From Nocardia speluncae NBRC 108251 (lineage in GTDB: Bacteria; Actinomycetota; Actinomycetes; Mycobacteriales; Mycobacteriaceae), in contig NZ_BDBZ01000035.1 of the NCBI RefSeq assembly GCF_001613245.1, positions 186,001-250,000 of the forward strand: a DNA stretch of 64,000 bases. Reading direction: 5' to 3'. Below, piece by piece: positions 34,914 through 48,751 of this stretch (positions are counted from its first letter, which is position 1; every line of letters begins with the position of its first letter). Under the pieces are notes generated by a model. It ran no database searches. It worked only from the letters and a program-made list of their open reading frames with translations, and was not told where the DNA came from. The translations under genes and the position numbers were made by a program.

Positions 34914-35992
34914 GCGGCGCATCCTCGAACCTCCTCGCCCCCACCCGTGTCGCCCGGTGGGGGCCGGTCTCCGTGCGTATCGCACCGCGCGCGCTGACAA
35001 CGGGGGTGGCGCTGGTGTTGCTCGTCCTGGCTGCCGCTGCGATCCATGTTGCCAACGGCGGCTCCGCGCTACCGCTCGACGAGGTCGTCCGGGCATTGCT
35101 CGGCGACGAGTCGAATACCCGGGTCCATCTTGCCGTGACGGAATTCCGGGCCCCCCGCACCGTCGGGGCGATCATCGCGGGCGGCTGCCTGGCCATGGCG
35201 GGAGCGATAACCCAGACCGTCGCCCGTAACCCCCTTGCCAGCCCCGATATCCTCGGCGTCACCGCCGGTGCGTCGCTCGGCGCCGTCTCGGTGCTGGTGC
35301 TGGCCGGTGGCGGGGCGGCGGGATTGAGCGGTATCGCCGCGGAGATCGGATTACCGGTTGCCGCGTTCACCGGCGGCGTGCTGGCCGGGATAGTGGTGTA
35401 CCTGCTCGCCTGGTCCGGGACTCTCGACAGCTACCGCCTGGTGCTCGTCGGTCTCGGCATCAACGGACTGGCGGTGAGCCTGACGACCTGGCTGCTGACA
35501 CTCGGCGATGTCACCAACGCGGCCCAGGCACTGACCTGGATGTCGGGTTCCCTCAACGGAACAGACTGGCTGCTGGTGCAGCCGATGGGCCTGCTGGCCC
35601 TCGCCCTGCTGGCCGGTGCGCTGTTGCTGGCGCAGCGGCTGGTACTGCTCACCATGGACGACGATATCGCGATCGGCCTCGGGGTACGGATCGGCGGCCT
35701 CCGGCTGTGCGCGCTGATGCTCGCGACGCTCCTGGCTTCTACCGGTGTCGTCGTCGCCGGGCCGCTCGTATTCGTCGCCCTGGCGAGCCCGCAGATCGCG
35801 CGCCTGCTCACCGGGGCGGCCGTCCCGCCGATTTTCCTGTCCGGTCTGGTGGGCATGGTGTTCGTCCTGGTCGCCGATACCGTCGCCGCCAACGCGCTGG
35901 CGGTATCGCTGCCGGTGGGGGTGGCCACCGCGGTGCTGGGCGGGCCCTATCTCATCTATCTCGTCCTGCGGAACCAGAGGAGGCTTACGTGA
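34910..35992 (+). CDS. FecCD-family iron-siderophore permease 2
   Basis: A 360-residue partner permease: TEFRAPRTVGAIIAGGCLAMAG, PLASPDILGVTAGASLG and GPLVFVALASPQIARLL match the family. The ATG at 34910 overlaps the previous stop (ATGA) and the gene overlaps the ATPase by 4 bases, so all three are translated together. The two permeases are homologous and presumably form a heterodimer. Confidence 0.9.
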   Translation: MSGASSNLLAPTRVARWGPVSVRIAPRALTTGVALVLLVLAAAAIHVANGGSALPLDEVVRALLGDESNTRVHLAVTEFRAPRTVGAIIAGGCLAMAGAITQTVARNPLASPDILGVTAGASLGAVSVLVLAGGGAAGLSGIAAEIGLPVAAFTGGVLAGIVVYLLAWSGTLDSYRLVLVGLGINGLAVSLTTWLLTLGDVTNAAQALTWMSGSLNGTDWLLVQPMGLLALALLAGALLLAQRLVLLTMDDDIAIGLGVRIGGLRLCALMLATLLASTGVVVAGPLVFVALASPQIARLLTGAAVPPIFLSGLVGMVFVLVADTVAANALAVSLPVGVATAVLGGPYLIYLVLRNQRRLT

Positions 35993-36801
35993 GTCGTCCG
36001 GCCACGGAGTCCGTACTACGCACGGAGAACCTCACCCTCGGCTACGGCGGCGCCGACGTCGTCACCGAGATGACATTCGACGTCCCGACCGGATCGGTGA
36101 CCTCGATCATCGGCCCCAACGGCTGCGGTAAATCGACCTTGCTGCGCGGCCTCGGCCGGCTCATCGCCCCGCGTTCCGGCCGCGTCCTGCTCGACGGCTC
36201 ACCCATCGGCAGCCAACCCACCCGGCAGGTCGCCCGCCGCATCAGCATCCTGCCCCAATCACCCGCCGCCCCACCCGGTCTCACCGTCGCCGACCTCGTC
36301 TCCCGTGGCCGCCACCCGCGGCAACGGTGGTACGAGCAGTTCTCCGTCCTCGACGAGAAAACGCTCCGGCACGCCCTGACCAGCACCGGCATCCTCGACC
36401 TGGCCGGCACCAGGCTCGAAGAACTTTCCGGCGGACAACGCCAGCGCGCCTGGATATCCATGACCCTCGCCCAGGAAACCGGCATCATGCTGCTCGACGA
36501 GCCGACAACCTACCTGGACCTGGCACACCAGGTGGAACTGCTGGAATTGATCGTGCGCATGAACCGCGAACACAACCGGACCGTGGTCATGGTGCTCCAC
36601 GACATTTCCCTGGCCGCCCGCTACAGCGACCACCTGGTGGCGATGAAGTCCGGCGCCATCGTGACCCAGGGCAGGCCCGACGAGGTCGTCCGCCCGGACG
36701 TGCTGCACGAGGTATTCGGTCTCAGCGCCCAGGTCATCAGCGAACCCACCCACGGCCGCCCACACGTCATCCCGCTGGGCACGCTCTCGACCGGAACGTA
36801 A
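35989..36801 (+). CDS. Iron-siderophore ABC transporter ATPase
   Basis: A 270-residue FecE/FhuC-type ATPase. Walker A GPNGCGKST is at residues 42-50, the signature LSGGQRQRAW near 141, Walker B IMLLDEPTTYLD near 163 and the switch His in VLHDISLA. The GTG start at 35989 overlaps the previous stop and has an AGAGGAGG site. It powers uptake by the two permeases. Confidence 0.92.
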   Translation: MSRPATESVLRTENLTLGYGGADVVTEMTFDVPTGSVTSIIGPNGCGKSTLLRGLGRLIAPRSGRVLLDGSPIGSQPTRQVARRISILPQSPAAPPGLTVADLVSRGRHPRQRWYEQFSVLDEKTLRHALTSTGILDLAGTRLEELSGGQRQRAWISMTLAQETGIMLLDEPTTYLDLAHQVELLELIVRMNREHNRTVVMVLHDISLAARYSDHLVAMKSGAIVTQGRPDEVVRPDVLHEVFGLSAQVISEPTHGRPHVIPLGTLSTGT

Positions 36802-37107
36802 CCCCGAACGACTCGTACTCCGTACTTCGTGCCTTCCGTACGGCATCCGGCGCTGGTGTCCGGCACGGCCGGGTCCGTCTATCGGGCGCCGCGAGAATAT
36901 CCAGCTCTGCGCCGACTGCGCAGCAGGCTGGTACCGGTCCGGGACAAGACGGCACTACGGGGCCGCGTGGCGTCCTTGTCGAGTGCAAGGACGCAAGGGA
37001 ATTCGCTGCCCCGTTTGCCAACGGCCGCCGGAGTCGGCAAGGTGGCCCCTCGTGCGGCGTCGGCCTTGTCACGGCCGGGCGAGCACGGTCAAGCGGAGGG
37101 TGTTGTA
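36802..37107. other. Intergenic region with a hairpin
   Basis: These 306 bases lie between the ABC ATPase gene and the membrane glycosyltransferase. The frame of the next gene is open through the region, but no start with a ribosome site is found before 37108. A perfect 9-base stem lies at 36970-36994. Confidence 0.5.
36970..36994 (+). terminator. Possible terminator after the iron-uptake operon
   Basis: A perfect 9-base inverted repeat, GCGTCCTTG and CAAGGACGC, with a 7-base loop, 168 bases past the ATPase stop. No T-run follows, so it could instead be a processing or regulatory hairpin. Confidence 0.4.
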
Positions 37108-38814
37108 GTGCTGACGGCGGAGTTACCCGGTGCAGTAGAGGTCTCGGAGAAGGCGCCGCAGCGCCGTAGCCGGTCGTGGCCGGCCCCGTTGGCGGCCGTA
37201 CTGGGTGGTGCCGTGCTGCTGGGGTGGCGCGCGGCCGAGTACGGCAGTTGGATCGTCGACGATGCGGGCATCACCTTCGCGTATGCGCGCAGTGTCGCCG
37301 AAGGATTCGGGCCGGTATTGCAGCCCGGTGCCGCGCCGGTGGAAGGGTTCTCCAACCCGACCTGGCTTTTCGTGCTGACGGTGGGCAAATGGTGTGGGCT
37401 CTTCGATCGCGGCGCCATTTTCGGTATCCCCGATTACGCCCTGTACCCGAAGGCGGTCGCGCTGATCTGCTGTATGGGGATCCTCGCCGCGTGCTATGCC
37501 GCCGCCCGCCGGGTGTCACGGTGGCCCGCACTGGTGACTTTTGCGACAGGCGCTGTCCTGGCCGCGATCCCCTCCTTCGTGATCTGGTGCTTTTCCGGCC
37601 TGGAGAACGCGTTGTTCGCGCTGACGGTGTGCGTCCTGGCTGTGCACCTTTTCCTGGCGGTGCTCGACGACCGATTGTGGACACCGGCGGTGGCGGTGGC
37701 GGCCGGAGCGCTGGCCGCCTTCGCCGCGTTGACTCGTCCCGACGGCCTGATCTATCTGGCCGCGTACCCACTGATTTCGGTGATCCTGGTGCGGCGTGCG
37801 ACCTGGCCCGCGGCGCTCCGGTGCGGACTGTATTCCGGACTTGCGTTCGCGATTCCCTTCGGGATCTATCTGCTGTGGCGGATCATCGAGTTCGGCCGGT
37901 TCGTTCCGAATACCGCTGTCGCCAAACATCAGGCGCTGCCCTCCGTGTACGACCTGGCCAGAGTGGGGGAGCTGGCGCAGTACGTGGGTGTTCCCGTGGT
38001 GCTGGCGGCTGTCGTGGTGGGCGGGCTTGCACTGTGGCGGCCGGGCAGGTGGCGTGACGGTGTTGTCGCGCTGCTGGTGCCGCTGGGTCTGGCAGTGATC
38101 GCTTACTGCGTGCTGGAACCGGACTGGATGGAGCAATTCCGGTTCGCCACCCCGGCGTGGACCCTCGGTGCGGTCGTTCTCGTGCTATCCGCCGAGCAGT
38201 TGGTGGCGCAGCTGCGTAAACACGGGCGGGTCCTCGTCGCGCTGGGACTGATCGGTGCCGCGATCCCGTCCGGCTGTGCGTTCGCCGAAGACACTGCGTC
38301 CTACAGTGCCGACGAAGACGTTCCCGTGTGCTGGATCGCCCTCCGGTTCGGCCGCCTGTTCAACGGCTACGCGGATATCCTCCGTATCCAGCAAGGCACA
38401 TTGCTCACCCCGGATATGGGCGGAAGTGCGCTGACCTCGCGGTTGCAACTGATCGATATGGCGGGACTGACCCATACCCGAATGGCCGACATCATCGCCG
38501 GAAGCGACCACACCACCTTCGGTGATTATGTATTCGAGGAGTTGCGGCCCACCTTCATCCACACCCACGGACCGTGGCTGGAGAACAACATCACCAGCGA
38601 CGCCCGCGTCAACCGCGACTATTACGTGTTGCAACGCTCCCAGGACCCGACCATCCCGGACGAGGACTGGGTCCGCAAAGACGTTGTGCACGATCAGCAC
38701 CAACTCGGGCAGCTTCGCGACTACGCGGCTACGGCTATTCCACCGCTTATCGAGAAGCAGCAGACGGAGGGCTGCGGTCCGACGCTGCAACCGAGCCAGA
38801 CTCTCGCCGGCTGA
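37108..38814 (+). CDS. GT-C-type membrane glycosyltransferase (AftB-like)
   Basis: A 568-residue integral membrane protein with about 9-10 segments and a C-terminal soluble part of about 170 residues. The first loop has IVDDAGITFAYARSVAEG, with the Asp-Asp typical of GT-C glycosyltransferases, followed by PVEGFSNPTWLFVL. This resembles AftB, the terminal beta-arabinofuranosyltransferase of mycobacterial arabinogalactan. A related decaprenyl-phospho-sugar transferase is equally possible. The GTG at 37108 has GGAGG eight bases upstream. Confidence 0.65.
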   Translation: MLTAELPGAVEVSEKAPQRRSRSWPAPLAAVLGGAVLLGWRAAEYGSWIVDDAGITFAYARSVAEGFGPVLQPGAAPVEGFSNPTWLFVLTVGKWCGLFDRGAIFGIPDYALYPKAVALICCMGILAACYAAARRVSRWPALVTFATGAVLAAIPSFVIWCFSGLENALFALTVCVLAVHLFLAVLDDRLWTPAVAVAAGALAAFAALTRPDGLIYLAAYPLISVILVRRATWPAALRCGLYSGLAFAIPFGIYLLWRIIEFGRFVPNTAVAKHQALPSVYDLARVGELAQYVGVPVVLAAVVVGGLALWRPGRWRDGVVALLVPLGLAVIAYCVLEPDWMEQFRFATPAWTLGAVVLVLSAEQLVAQLRKHGRVLVALGLIGAAIPSGCAFAEDTASYSADEDVPVCWIALRFGRLFNGYADILRIQQGTLLTPDMGGSALTSRLQLIDMAGLTHTRMADIIAGSDHTTFGDYVFEELRPTFIHTHGPWLENNITSDARVNRDYYVLQRSQDPTIPDEDWVRKDVVHDQHQLGQLRDYAATAIPPLIEKQQTEGCGPTLQPSQTLAG

Positions 38815-38938
38815 TCGGCGCTACGGACGCGGTGCCGGGGGGCTGCTCTCCGGTGCCCGCGCCGGAAGCCGGCCACGGAATGCCGGCCCCGGGGTGGGTG
38901 TTGTGCCAGAAACGTATCCGGTGACGAAGGAGAGCCAG

Positions 38939-39817
38939 GTGAAGATCCGCTTCGGTATCGGGACCGGTTCGGATACCGACCCCGGCGAACTTCCGGCCCT
39001 GGTGGACCGCCTGGAAGCCGCGGGCGTCGATTCGCTGTGGTTTTCCGAACTCGTCCACGCCCCGGCTGTCGACCCTTTCGTGGGGATGGCGTTCGCGCTG
39101 GCACGGTCCGAACGTCTCAAGGTCGGCACGTCGGTGGCGATCCTGCCGGGCCGCCATCCGGTGCTCGTCGCAAAGCAGCTGGCGTCGCTGGCCCTGCTCG
39201 CTCCGAAACGGGTGCTGCCGGTGTTCGGGTTGAAACCGGCGCGCGCGAACGAGCTCGATCTGTTCCCGGTCACGGGCCGTCGCGGCAGCGTTTTCGACGA
39301 ATCGCTGGAGTTGCTGCGTGCGGTATTGCGCGCCGGCGAAGTCGATTTCGACGGTGCACACTTCTCGGTACGCGGCGCCGGGGTGGGGAAACGACCCGCC
39401 CGCCCACCCGATATCTGGCTGGGTGGGCGCGCACCGGCGGCGTTCCGCCGTATCGGCCGTTACGGCGACGGCTGGCTGGGCAGCTTCCTGACCCCGGCCG
39501 AAGCCGCTGCCGGAGTGTCCGCGATCAATGTGGCGGCGGCCGAGGCGGGCCGGGAGATCGAGGAAGATCATTTCGGTATCACCCTGCTGATCGCGCCGGA
39601 CGGCCTCCCGGATGGGTTGGCGGCTCAACTCCGGCAGCAGCGGCCGGAAACCGATCCGGCGGATCTGGTGGCCGGCAGCTGGCCGGATCTGCACCGGTTG
39701 ATCGACGGCTACCTCGCGGCCGGGCTCAGCAAGTTCGTTGTGGTACCCGCCGGTGGCGCGCCGTCGAACGGTTTCCTGGACCGTTTCGGTACCGAGCTGC
39801 TGCCCCGCGAGAACTGA
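38939..39817 (+). CDS. LLM-class F420-dependent oxidoreductase
   Basis: A 292-residue luciferase-like (beta/alpha)8 oxidoreductase. LVDRLEAAGVDSLWFSE, LKVGTSVAILPGRHPVLVAKQLASL and ARPPDIWLGGRAPAAFRRIGRYGDGW are typical of the F420-using branch of actinomycetes. The GTG at 38939 has AAGGAG 6 bases upstream. Its 3' end overlaps a convergent truncated regulator gene. Confidence 0.85.
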   Translation: MKIRFGIGTGSDTDPGELPALVDRLEAAGVDSLWFSELVHAPAVDPFVGMAFALARSERLKVGTSVAILPGRHPVLVAKQLASLALLAPKRVLPVFGLKPARANELDLFPVTGRRGSVFDESLELLRAVLRAGEVDFDGAHFSVRGAGVGKRPARPPDIWLGGRAPAAFRRIGRYGDGWLGSFLTPAEAAAGVSAINVAAAEAGREIEEDHFGITLLIAPDGLPDGLAAQLRQQRPETDPADLVAGSWPDLHRLIDGYLAAGLSKFVVVPAGGAPSNGFLDRFGTELLPREN

Positions 39818-40074
39818 TTCGCACCTGTGCCGGCGATGTTGCTCTGCTCGGTGTTGGTTCGCGGATACGGCTGTCCCAGCAACTCGGCAGGCGCCACCTT
39901 CAGAGCTTGCGCACACGACGACACGTACGCCGCACTCGCGGGAGCCCGCCCCTGTTCGACCGCGCGTACCAATGACACCGAGACATGCGATTCGGCGGCA
40001 AGCCGCGGTTGTGACCAACCGAGGATCTTCCGCATCTCCGCGACGCGCTGGCCGACGCCGATCTGTGTGCTCAT
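39709..40074 (-). pseudogene. Truncated XRE-family regulator
   Basis: A 121-residue frame whose first 65 residues form an XRE helix-turn-helix (VGQRVAEMRKILGWSQPRLA, VSVSLVRAVEQGRAP, ALKVAPAELLGQPY). Full-length relatives in actinomycetes are about 400 residues with a helical-repeat C-terminal part. Here the sequence after LLGQPYPRT is unrelated, and its last 35 codons are simply the reverse of the LLM gene. It looks like the surviving 5' end of a gene cut by a rearrangement. Confidence 0.65.
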
Positions 40075-40305
40075 GGCTTCCCCATCCTGTGCCGTCCCGT
40101 GTCAACAGCATGACAAAAAGGCTTGGTAGTTCACATAGCTCGCTTGGTTGAACCTGAAACCGGCCTCGGGGCGGGTTGGATCAGACGCCCGCTCGGGGTG
40201 TCATCCATACATCAGAGCTTGGGGCCAGGGGAGCGTCATGAACAGACAACTGCCGACCAGAGACTCGACGCCTTCAATAGTAATTGCGACGTGTGTGCAA
40301 TCCGG

Positions 40306-40329
40306 TACATGTGCTATACATGGTACATG
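40306..40329. promoter_or_regulatory. Repeated TACATG operator before vapB
   Basis: The hexamer TACATG occurs three times in 24 bases (40306, 40317, 40324), the last one containing the vapB start codon. Antitoxins of this class repress their own operon through repeats placed this way. Confidence 0.5.
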
Positions 40330-40560
40330 TCGATGAAACGGACGAATGTCTATGCCGACGCCGACGATCTTGCACTGATCAAAGAGGCCGCCAAGCGGCG
40401 TGGCCGTTCCGAGGCCGAAATCATCCGCGAAGGCATACACCTGGCCGCTTTGTCGTACCGAGTCTGGGATGATCCGGACGAATGGCCGAAGGTCTCCGGT
40501 GGTGGTGAGCCGGTGACCAAAGAGGAAGTGCGACGGGCTGTGGCAGACGGCCAGTGCTAG
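40327..40560 (+). CDS. vapB: Ribbon-helix-helix antitoxin (VapB type)
   Basis: A 77-residue CopG/RHH-type protein: MKRTNVYADADDLALIKEAAKRRGRSEAEIIREGI is read in parts as RTNVYADADDLALIKEAA and GRSEAEIIREGIHLAAL, giving the DNA-binding strand and two helices, with a C-terminal toxin-wrapping tail. It overlaps the PIN toxin gene by 7 bases. The ATG at 40327 sits inside the operator repeats; an ATG two codons later is possible. Confidence 0.87.
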   Translation: MSMKRTNVYADADDLALIKEAAKRRGRSEAEIIREGIHLAALSYRVWDDPDEWPKVSGGGEPVTKEEVRRAVADGQC

Positions 40561-40988
40561 TCGTCGCAGACACCTCCGGATTGCTCGCGGCGTTCGACCG
40601 GGACTCCCCCGACTCCAGTGCGTGTGAACAGGTGCTGCGTGAGGCCGGAACGGTTGTGGCGTCGCCCATGGTTCTGACCGAACTCGATCATTTGACTCGG
40701 CGCAGATTCGGAGGATCCCAGCGCATCGTGGTGATGAACTTCGTGTTCGCTCAGGTCGACCGCATGCGCTTCCTGGTTCCCGACACCGGGCGTGATGTTC
40801 TCGGCGTAGCTAGGGAGGTGCAGCAACGCTATGCCGGGCTCGACCTCGACTTGGCGGACGCGGTCAACGTCGCCCTCGCGGCCGAGTTCCGCACCGTCGA
40901 CATGCTCACCCTCGACCGTCGTGACTTTCGGGCTATCCGGCCGCTCGTGGGTGCGGAAGCATTCCGCCTGCTTCCCGACGACCGCTGA
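40554..40988 (+). CDS. vapC: PIN-domain ribonuclease toxin (VapC type)
   Basis: A 144-residue PIN nuclease. Acidic metal ligands are in place: Asp6 (VADTSG), Glu43 (LTELDH), Asp102 (LADA) and Asp121 (TLDRRDF). VapC toxins cut specific tRNA or rRNA and are neutralised by the co-encoded antitoxin. The GTG start overlaps the vapB stop. The pair lies in a patch with broken genes, consistent with a mobile or stabilising module. Confidence 0.88.
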   Translation: MLVVADTSGLLAAFDRDSPDSSACEQVLREAGTVVASPMVLTELDHLTRRRFGGSQRIVVMNFVFAQVDRMRFLVPDTGRDVLGVAREVQQRYAGLDLDLADAVNVALAAEFRTVDMLTLDRRDFRAIRPLVGAEAFRLLPDDR

Positions 40989-41060
40989 ACTCCTGCGCGG
41001 CAGCGGTCGGAAGAGTCACTGCGGCCACGGCTTCTTGTGCGGCAGTGGCGGATGTGCCGA

Positions 41061-41672
41061 TCAGGGGCGATGGAGGGCGTCGAAGGTAATGGCGAGGGTG
41101 ACCGGTGTGTCCAGGACAAAGGCGGTGCGGTGGACTTTGTGGGGCATCTACCGCAATCCGGACCAGTCGAGGCGGTATTCCTCGATGCGGTCGATGGTTT
41201 ACCAGCTCTTGTCGAAGTGGACGATCGAATAACCGGGAATGCCGGTGCGCGCATACAGTTTGTGCTTTTCGGTGGTATCGGAATCGACCGTGCTCTTCCA
41301 GGCGACTTCGACAACCAGGGCGATATGGTCGCGGACGGTGTTCACATCGTAGGGTTCGCTGTCCCGGACGAAAATATCCGGGTAGCGCATATTGAGCCGG
41401 TGATCGGCCCGGTGATCGTCCGCGTCGGCGAAACGGACAGCGGTATCGGACCCTATCCGCCGACACGGGCCGGCGGGGTCGCGAGCATCCTCCAGCGCGG
41501 CGGCGAGGCGGCGCACCACGCGACTGTGCGCCTCGCTCTGCGCCATCAAGCGCACCACAAGGCCGTCCACGATCTCGACGTCGCCGAATGTGCTGCTGAA
41601 GTCGTCCGGCTCGGCATTCAGGAATTCTTCGGCAGTGATCCGAGGGTGCCCGTCGGGATGCGATGCTGTCAC
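41061..41672 (-). pseudogene. Uma2-family nuclease gene with two in-frame stops
   Basis: The GTG at 41672 opens a Uma2 (DUF820) protein: ITAEEFLNAEPDDFSSTFGDVEIVDGLVV read as ITAEEFL and VEIVDGLVVRLM, YPDIFVRDS, HIALVVEVAWKST and KLYARTGIPGYSIVHFDKSW. A TAA at 41199-41201 then interrupts it. Beyond it the same frame continues as TIDRIEEYRLDWSGLR, a TAG at 41148-41150, then MPHKVHRTAFVLDTPVTLAI to a TGA at 41061. There is no frameshift. The unbroken protein would be about 203 residues, normal for the family, so two base changes inactivated the gene, unless the stops are read through. Confidence 0.8.
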
Positions 41673-42125
41673 GAGTCGGCTCCTCGTGGGATTCAGCGGC
41701 TGTCCGCGGGGATCGACCTGCGGAAATACTGATGGAAGATTACCAGCGGACTTCGGTATCGGCTTGTCTCGGTGTACTGGCCGCGACCACGGCCTGCTGG
41801 GCACCCGCCGGAATGTCAGGGGCCGTGGTGGTGCGGGTTTCAACAAATCGGCGCGATGGGCGAGGTTGCCGGGGTTGCGGCCCCGGAAGACCATCGGTGT
41901 GGCGAGAGCGCGACTCTGTTCCCAGAGCTGACAAGTTCGAACGGCGGCGTTGGCTGGCAGGAGTTCGAGAAAGATATGGACTACAGGGTCTGTCCCGGTA
42001 GGTGGGTGACTGTCTCTTATACGCAAATCATGAAGCGCCGAAGGAGATTTCGGTAATGAATCCTTCCGGATATGCGATCATCCACACGATCGATCAGCAC
42101 TTCGAACACAGATAGGGCAAACACA
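41673..42125. other. Intergenic region with an IS50-like end
   Basis: 453 bases between the broken Uma2 gene and a secreted-protein gene. No credible gene is seen: the open frame on the minus strand that joins the Uma2 start has no ribosome site and no family resemblance. It holds the transposon-end-like sequence at 42010-42028. Confidence 0.5.
42010..42028. repeat. IS50/Tn5-like terminal sequence
   Basis: CTGTCTCTTATACGCAAAT matches the Tn5 outside end (CTGACTCTTATACACAAGT) at 16 of 19 positions and the mosaic end at 16 of 19. No partner copy or transposase is found nearby, so it would be a relic. A chance match or sequencing-library remnant is discussed in the findings. Confidence 0.3.
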
Positions 42126-42680
42126 ATGAAATTCGCCAAAATCGCCGCAACGGCGTTGCTTTCCACCGCGGCCGTCGGCGTCATGGCCGGTACGGCGCAC
42201 GGTGAGGCGAATATGGCGCAGCCGGTAGCCGGGCAAGTGGACGGGAATGTGGGGTACTCGATGGCGTGGTCGCCGGACCGCTCCAGCGCGACCACCACTC
42301 TGACATCGGGCAATTTCGAGGTCACCGCGGATTCGGTCGAGGTTGTCGCGGCCGACGGCCAGGTGCTGGAACAGGTGCCGCTGGTGTACCAGGTCGCGGG
42401 TCAGCAGGTCCGTCTCGACGCGCAGGTGGACGCGGCCGGAACCTCCCTGACCATCGACCGTCCCGTAGCTGCCGCAAACGGTGCGCCGGTGGCGGACGCC
42501 CAGCTGAAGGATATCGCCAGTAACGAAACGCTCATCCTGGGCGCGGCCATCGGGTGTGGGATCGGTGCCCTGGTCGGGCTCATCTTCCTGGTCGTGGGCG
42601 CCCTGCCCGGCTGCCTCATCGGCGGCATCATCAACGGCGGCCTGGTGATGAACGGCCAGGGTATTCTGCCGCCTCGGTAA
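42126..42680 (+). CDS. Exported protein with C-terminal membrane segment
   Basis: A 184-residue protein. The signal peptide MKFAKIAATALLSTAAVGVMA leads to a mature beta-rich part (GYSMAWSPDRSSATTTLTSGNFEV) and a C-terminal Gly-rich hydrophobic stretch (residues about 140-170, ILGAAIGCGIGALVGLIFLV). Proteins of this plan are common in Nocardia but their role is unknown to me. The ATG at 42126 starts directly at the signal peptide; no clear ribosome site precedes it. Confidence 0.7.
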   Translation: MKFAKIAATALLSTAAVGVMAGTAHGEANMAQPVAGQVDGNVGYSMAWSPDRSSATTTLTSGNFEVTADSVEVVAADGQVLEQVPLVYQVAGQQVRLDAQVDAAGTSLTIDRPVAAANGAPVADAQLKDIASNETLILGAAIGCGIGALVGLIFLVVGALPGCLIGGIINGGLVMNGQGILPPR

Positions 42681-42768
42681 CCGAGCCTGCCGGGCGATAT
42701 CGCCCGAACCGGGTGTGGCACCCGGGGCGCTGAGCGCAGGCGTGTGGCGCTCGTACCTCGGTGACAGA

Positions 42769-42801
42769 GATGCCCTCGCCGACCGAGTCGGCGAGGGCAT
42801 C
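42769..42801. terminator. Bidirectional terminator hairpin
   Basis: A perfect 15-base stem (GATGCCCTCGCCGAC with GTCGGCGAGGGCATC) and a 3-base loop between two convergent genes (ends 42680 and 42852). No T-run is present, as is common for actinomycete terminators. Confidence 0.75.
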
Positions 42802-42851
42802 AGCAGGACTTCGGCGGTGCACCCGGTTACCGCGTGCACCGCGCGATCAGA

Positions 42852-48317
<5,466 letters not shown>

Positions 48318-48751
48318 TCGCCGACTCCTTCCTGCGCAAGCACGAGCCCGGTCGGGCGGGGTTGCGGGTTCCGTTTGGGCCAGTCTGCCCCTTCACCACG
48401 TGAAAATGCACAGCGTGTGGGGGCTACTCGCACGTATCTTTGCGGAGTCGGTCCGGTCGCGCTCGCCGGGCCCGGCCGACCGGCCGCGTCGAAGGGGTAT
48501 CGGAGCGGCCGGACAGGGGTGCGTTCGGCACCCATTTCGCGGGACCGGAGGTATGCCCGTCGCTGCCGGAGCCTCCTGTAAATAGCAAATACCACGCCCG
48601 CCCGACACCGTTACACTGCCGCGGCCGTAATGCGCCAGCGTCCCGGGCTCGACGCAATGGAGTCGGCGGCCCGGATCCCACGGGCGCAATCGCGGCCGGT
48701 TCGGTAGCGTTCTCGTTCGAGCACGAGACGAGACTGAATACGGGGTATGGA
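48318..48751. other. Intergenic region between divergent genes
   Basis: 434 bases between the carboxylase and the secreted esterase. Open frames on both strands lack ribosome sites and family resemblance. It should hold promoters for both genes; the only regular element seen is the palindrome at 48392-48404. Confidence 0.5.
48392..48404. promoter_or_regulatory. Palindrome upstream of the carboxylase gene
   Basis: TTCACCACGTGAA is a perfect 5-base inverted repeat around 3 bases, 75 bases before the carboxylase start. It may be an operator for a lipid regulator; no protein is assigned. Confidence 0.4.

Noticed and set aside
36829..37107. Longer N-terminus for the membrane glycosyltransferase
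   Set aside because: The frame is open upstream, but there is no ribosome site, and the extra 93 residues are Arg/Ala-rich with no membrane or signal character.
41732..42026. An N-terminal extension of the Uma2 frame
   Set aside because: The frame is open, but the family begins at the GTG at 41672 and the extra residues match nothing; it also crosses the IS-like end.
42010..42028. Interpretation of the Tn5-like sequence as leftover sequencing adapter
   Set aside because: An adapter would match all 19 mosaic-end bases; three internal differences make a natural relic or a chance match more likely.
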